A stretch of 51,546 nucleotides of DNA from an uncultured Treponema sp. Its GTDB lineage: Bacteria; Spirochaetota; Spirochaetia; Treponematales; Treponemataceae. The stretch covers positions 1 through 51,546 of the forward strand of contig CAMVDX010000015.1 in the NCBI GenBank assembly GCA_947166355.1, in the 5' to 3' direction. Position numbers and translations under genes: made by a program. The notes below the pieces were generated by a model. That model ran no database searches and had not been told where the DNA came from. It saw nothing but the letters and a program-made list of their open reading frames with translations. Positions 49,330-51,546 of the stretch are shown piece by piece (positions within the stretch are counted from its first letter, which is position 1; each line of letters begins with the position of its first letter).

Positions 49330-50232
49330 TTATTGCCTGCGAACATTAAGTTCATTCATCAATCTTATCACATAAGTGCGCTGTATTCCAAGCACAGCCG
49401 CAGTTTTAGTCTGATTCCATCCGTTTTCTTCAAGAATCTTAACAAGATATTCTCTTTTAAAAGAATCAACTGCGGTTTTTAGAGTTCTGTCTTCACCTAC
49501 TCTTTCAATAGTTTCAACAATTGCAGAAGACTCGTTTCCAAACCCTAAATCAGATTCACTTATTACAGGCGGTTCACCGACAATAAAAGCACGCTGCACC
49601 GCATTAATAAGCTCGTCACTATTACCCTGCCAGAAACATTCCAGCAAAGCCTTTTTAGCTCCATCAGAAAAAGCAGTAAAACCAAGTCCAGATTTTCTTG
49701 AAAACTTAGCAAGATAATACTCTGCAATCGGTAGAATATCCTCTTTTCGCTGACGAAGCGGCAGAAAATTTAATACGACAGAATTAAGCCTGCCATACAA
49801 TTCAGAATTAAACTGACCGCTTGCAACCTTTTCTTCCAATGAAGTTTCTACAGAAGTAACAATCTTAAGATTCAAACCTTTTTCACAAGTTTTTTTGATA
49901 AACTCAAGAAATGCACTTTGAATCTTAGGCGTAAGTCTGTCTGCAAAACAGACGAACAATGTAATCTTCTGATTATATGCAATAAGCTTTGATACAGTTT
50001 CAAAAGATTCAAGAATCTGAACCTCTGAAAAAGACCGGCAGTTTACCTCAAAAAAATAACCAAGACTTCCTGCGGCTGAAAAATGGATATGCTGTGCAAT
50101 TAGACGTTTACCCGTTCCCCTTTCGCCTATTAACAGCACCGAAGCATTGTTGCACGAAAGAGTCTGCACCAGAGAACTGATTTCCTTTGCAAAACTGCTT
50201 TGCCCCGCAAAAGGAGTTACTTTCTTTTCCAT
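49330..50232 (-). CDS. Degenerate sigma-54-activator-like AAA+ protein with Fis-type HTH
   Basis: The 300-residue product resembles the central and DNA-binding domains of bacterial enhancer-binding proteins. Walker A GERGTGKR is at residues 36-43. The part that should hold GAFTGA (residues about 65-85) lacks it, and Walker B is TLFVCFADRL (91-100) without the Asp-Glu pair. The arginine-finger region LYGRLNSVVLNFLPLRQRKEDI is kept. The end (about 262-296) is a Fis-type HTH (NGWNQTKTAAVLGIQRTYVI). It has no receiver domain. It probably binds DNA but does not activate sigma-54 polymerase in the normal way. ATG at 50232; GTG at 50238 possible. Confidence 0.82.
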   Translation of the reverse strand: MEKKVTPFAGQSSFAKEISSLVQTLSCNNASVLLIGERGTGKRLIAQHIHFSAAGSLGYFFEVNCRSFSEVQILESFETVSKLIAYNQKITLFVCFADRLTPKIQSAFLEFIKKTCEKGLNLKIVTSVETSLEEKVASGQFNSELYGRLNSVVLNFLPLRQRKEDILPIAEYYLAKFSRKSGLGFTAFSDGAKKALLECFWQGNSDELINAVQRAFIVGEPPVISESDLGFGNESSAIVETIERVGEDRTLKTAVDSFKREYLVKILEENGWNQTKTAAVLGIQRTYVIRLMNELNVRRQ

Positions 50233-50253
50233 TCCCACCCGCAGTATAAAGAA

Positions 50254-50284
50254 CCGTCATGCCAAACAGACTTCAGCATGACGG
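50254..50284. repeat. Palindrome resembling family B after rpsA
   Basis: CCGTCATGC and GCATGACGG (nine-bp stem) around a 13-base loop CAAACAGACTTCA. It lies in the 58-base gap between rpsA and the bEBP-like gene. Confidence 0.65.
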
Positions 50285-50290
50285 CAGAGT

Positions 50291-51546
50291 TTAGTCATTC
50301 TTCTGAGACTTAAGCATATCACCAAGTGTATATGCTCCGTCATCATCGTCATTCGAACTAGACATATACTGTGAGATTTCATCGCGCTGCTGCTTTCTCT
50401 TATACTCGCGTACAGAGAATGCAACCTGCTCTTTGTCTACTTTTACATCTACAACGAATACGTTGATTTTGTCGCCAACCTTGTATTTTGTAACAGCTTC
50501 TTCAAATGGAACATCCTTATCGTCGCTGAGGTTTGCCTTATTTACAAGACCTTCAATTCCATTAGGAGCCTTTACGAAGATACCGAAATCTGTAATAGAA
50601 GTAATTTCACCTTCCAAAGTTGAACCAGGCTTATATTCTTCAGCAAATGCCTTCCAAGGATTATCTGTAAGCTGCTTGATTCCAACCTTAACTCTGTGAG
50701 CCTCTGGGTCGCACTCAATAACTACAGCTTCAACTTCCTGGTCAACAGTCAATTCACTGCCCGGATGCTTAACCTTCTTTGTCCAAGAGATATCATCTGC
50801 ATGGAGGAAAGCGTCAATTCCATCTTCAAGAGCAATGAATGCTCCGATGTTTGTAATCTTAACAACCTTACCCTTGATTTTTGTTCCAACTGCATATTTT
50901 TCTGCAATTGAATCCCATGGATTTTCTGTAGCCTGCTTAAAGCCAAGAGAAACACGACCAGCCTGGATATCATATCCAAGAATCATTGCTTCAACTTCCT
51001 GACCAACAGAAACCATATCGCCAGGCTTGTTTACCTTCTTTGTCCAAGAGAACTCAGAAATATGAACAAGACCTTCAATTCCTTCTTCGAGTTCAACAAA
51101 TGCACCGAATTCAGTAAGCTTTGTAACCTTACCCTTTACGATGTCATTAACATGATATTTTTCTTCGAAGTGAATCCATGGATCTTCTGCAAAGTGCTTA
51201 AGAGAAAGGTTAATTCTCTTTTCAGCAGGATCAAGGCGGATAACCTTAAGCTCAATTTCCTGCCCCTTCTTTACGAAATCCTTTGGACGAGCTACGTGGC
51301 CCCAGCTCATATCGTTGATGTGGAGAAGACCATCAAAGCCTCCCAAATCAATGAATGCACCAAAGCTTGTAAAGCTCTTAACAGTACCCTTTACAGTATC
51401 GCCAATCTGAACAGAATTGAAGAAAGCATCACGCTTTTCATCAATTTCTTCTTCAAGATACTTACGGCGGTTAACAACAGGGTTGAGTTTATTATCTGAA
51501 TAAAGACGTTCAATATAGAACTTAGATCTCAAACCAATCAATGATT
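50291..51546 (-). CDS. rpsA: Ribosomal protein S1, C-terminal part (5' end outside window)
   Basis: The frame is open to the right edge, so the gene starts beyond the window. About 418 residues are visible. They contain four S1 (OB-fold) repeats in tandem: VQIGDTVKGTVKSFTSFGAF, YHVNDIVKGKVTKLTEFGAF, YAVGTKIKGKVVKITNIGAF and YKPGSTLEGEITSITDFGIF, each ending in an xLSLK/GIKQxxxNPW linker. The C-terminus is acidic (SSNDDDDGAYTLGDMLKSQ). S1 holds mRNA on the 30S subunit. A possible upstream fusion, such as to cytidylate kinase as annotated in some treponemes, cannot be checked here. Confidence 0.95.
   Translation of the reverse strand, partial: SLIGLRSKFYIERLYSDNKLNPVVNRRKYLEEEIDEKRDAFFNSVQIGDTVKGTVKSFTSFGAFIDLGGFDGLLHINDMSWGHVARPKDFVKKGQEIELKVIRLDPAEKRINLSLKHFAEDPWIHFEEKYHVNDIVKGKVTKLTEFGAFVELEEGIEGLVHISEFSWTKKVNKPGDMVSVGQEVEAMILGYDIQAGRVSLGFKQATENPWDSIAEKYAVGTKIKGKVVKITNIGAFIALEDGIDAFLHADDISWTKKVKHPGSELTVDQEVEAVVIECDPEAHRVKVGIKQLTDNPWKAFAEEYKPGSTLEGEITSITDFGIFVKAPNGIEGLVNKANLSDDKDVPFEEAVTKYKVGDKINVFVVDVKVDKEQVAFSVREYKRKQQRDEISQYMSSSNDDDDGAYTLGDMLKSQKND

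Overview
The window looks like chromosomal DNA of a spirochaete, most probably a gut or rumen Treponema. This is inferred from gene content and protein style: the treponeme-like order of S1, a regulator-like AAA+ protein, a TPR protein and a lipoprotein; many small lipoproteins with SC-type lipoboxes; a short SMC protein without a recognisable hinge; and plant-polysaccharide enzymes. No plasmid, phage, transposase, rRNA or CRISPR signal is visible. Both window edges cut genes: trigger factor on the left and ribosomal protein S1 on the right.

Layout. 1-5094 (+): end of tig, then clpP, clpX, a DEAD-box helicase and a GT4 glycosyltransferase. 5277-12218 (+): smc, a small membrane protein, two lipoproteins (one acidic with TPR-like end, one SIMPL) and serS. 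12306-15117: AI-2E-type permease converging on a hypothetical/lipoprotein pair. 15237-16966 (+): tRNA-Val, a DUF2147 protein, truB. 17089-22244 (-): rimP-nusA-infB-rbfA; truB, usually last in this cluster, points the opposite way. 22374-24677 (-): 2H phosphoesterase, a small basic protein and a DUF72 protein. 24742-31666: fused FeoA-FeoB, an S41 protease divergent from isocitrate dehydrogenase, a lipoprotein and a LacI regulator. 31816-39050: intracellular carbohydrate locus (SGNH/CE2-like esterase, GH130 phosphorylase, Gfo/Idh oxidoreductase, GH39 xylosidase, FMN dehydrogenase-like protein, sugar isomerase/epimerase). 39115-42059: thiamine pyrophosphokinase, CYTH protein, thioesterase, phosphatidylserine decarboxylase. 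42141-47626 (+): complete sufCBDSU iron-sulfur assembly operon. 47778-51546: tRNA-Arg, then on the minus strand rpsA, a degenerate sigma-54-activator-like protein, a TPR protein and a lipoprotein.

Two patterns run across these regions. First, at least four families of short palindromic repeats (called A, B, C and D here) fill most intergenic gaps, often as inverted pairs. Several copies lie in frame inside protein genes: the FeoA-FeoB linker, SufD, probably the 2H phosphoesterase, and the DUF72 N-terminus. Second, about eight genes have a sigma-70-like -10 box only 6-9 bases before ATG and no Shine-Dalgarno sequence, so leaderless transcription seems common, alongside ordinary SD-led genes. 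A divergent promoter pair at 28774-28825 even shares overlapping -35 boxes.

All functions are read from motifs and family resemblance by eye. No database search was run, and regulatory sites are predictions.
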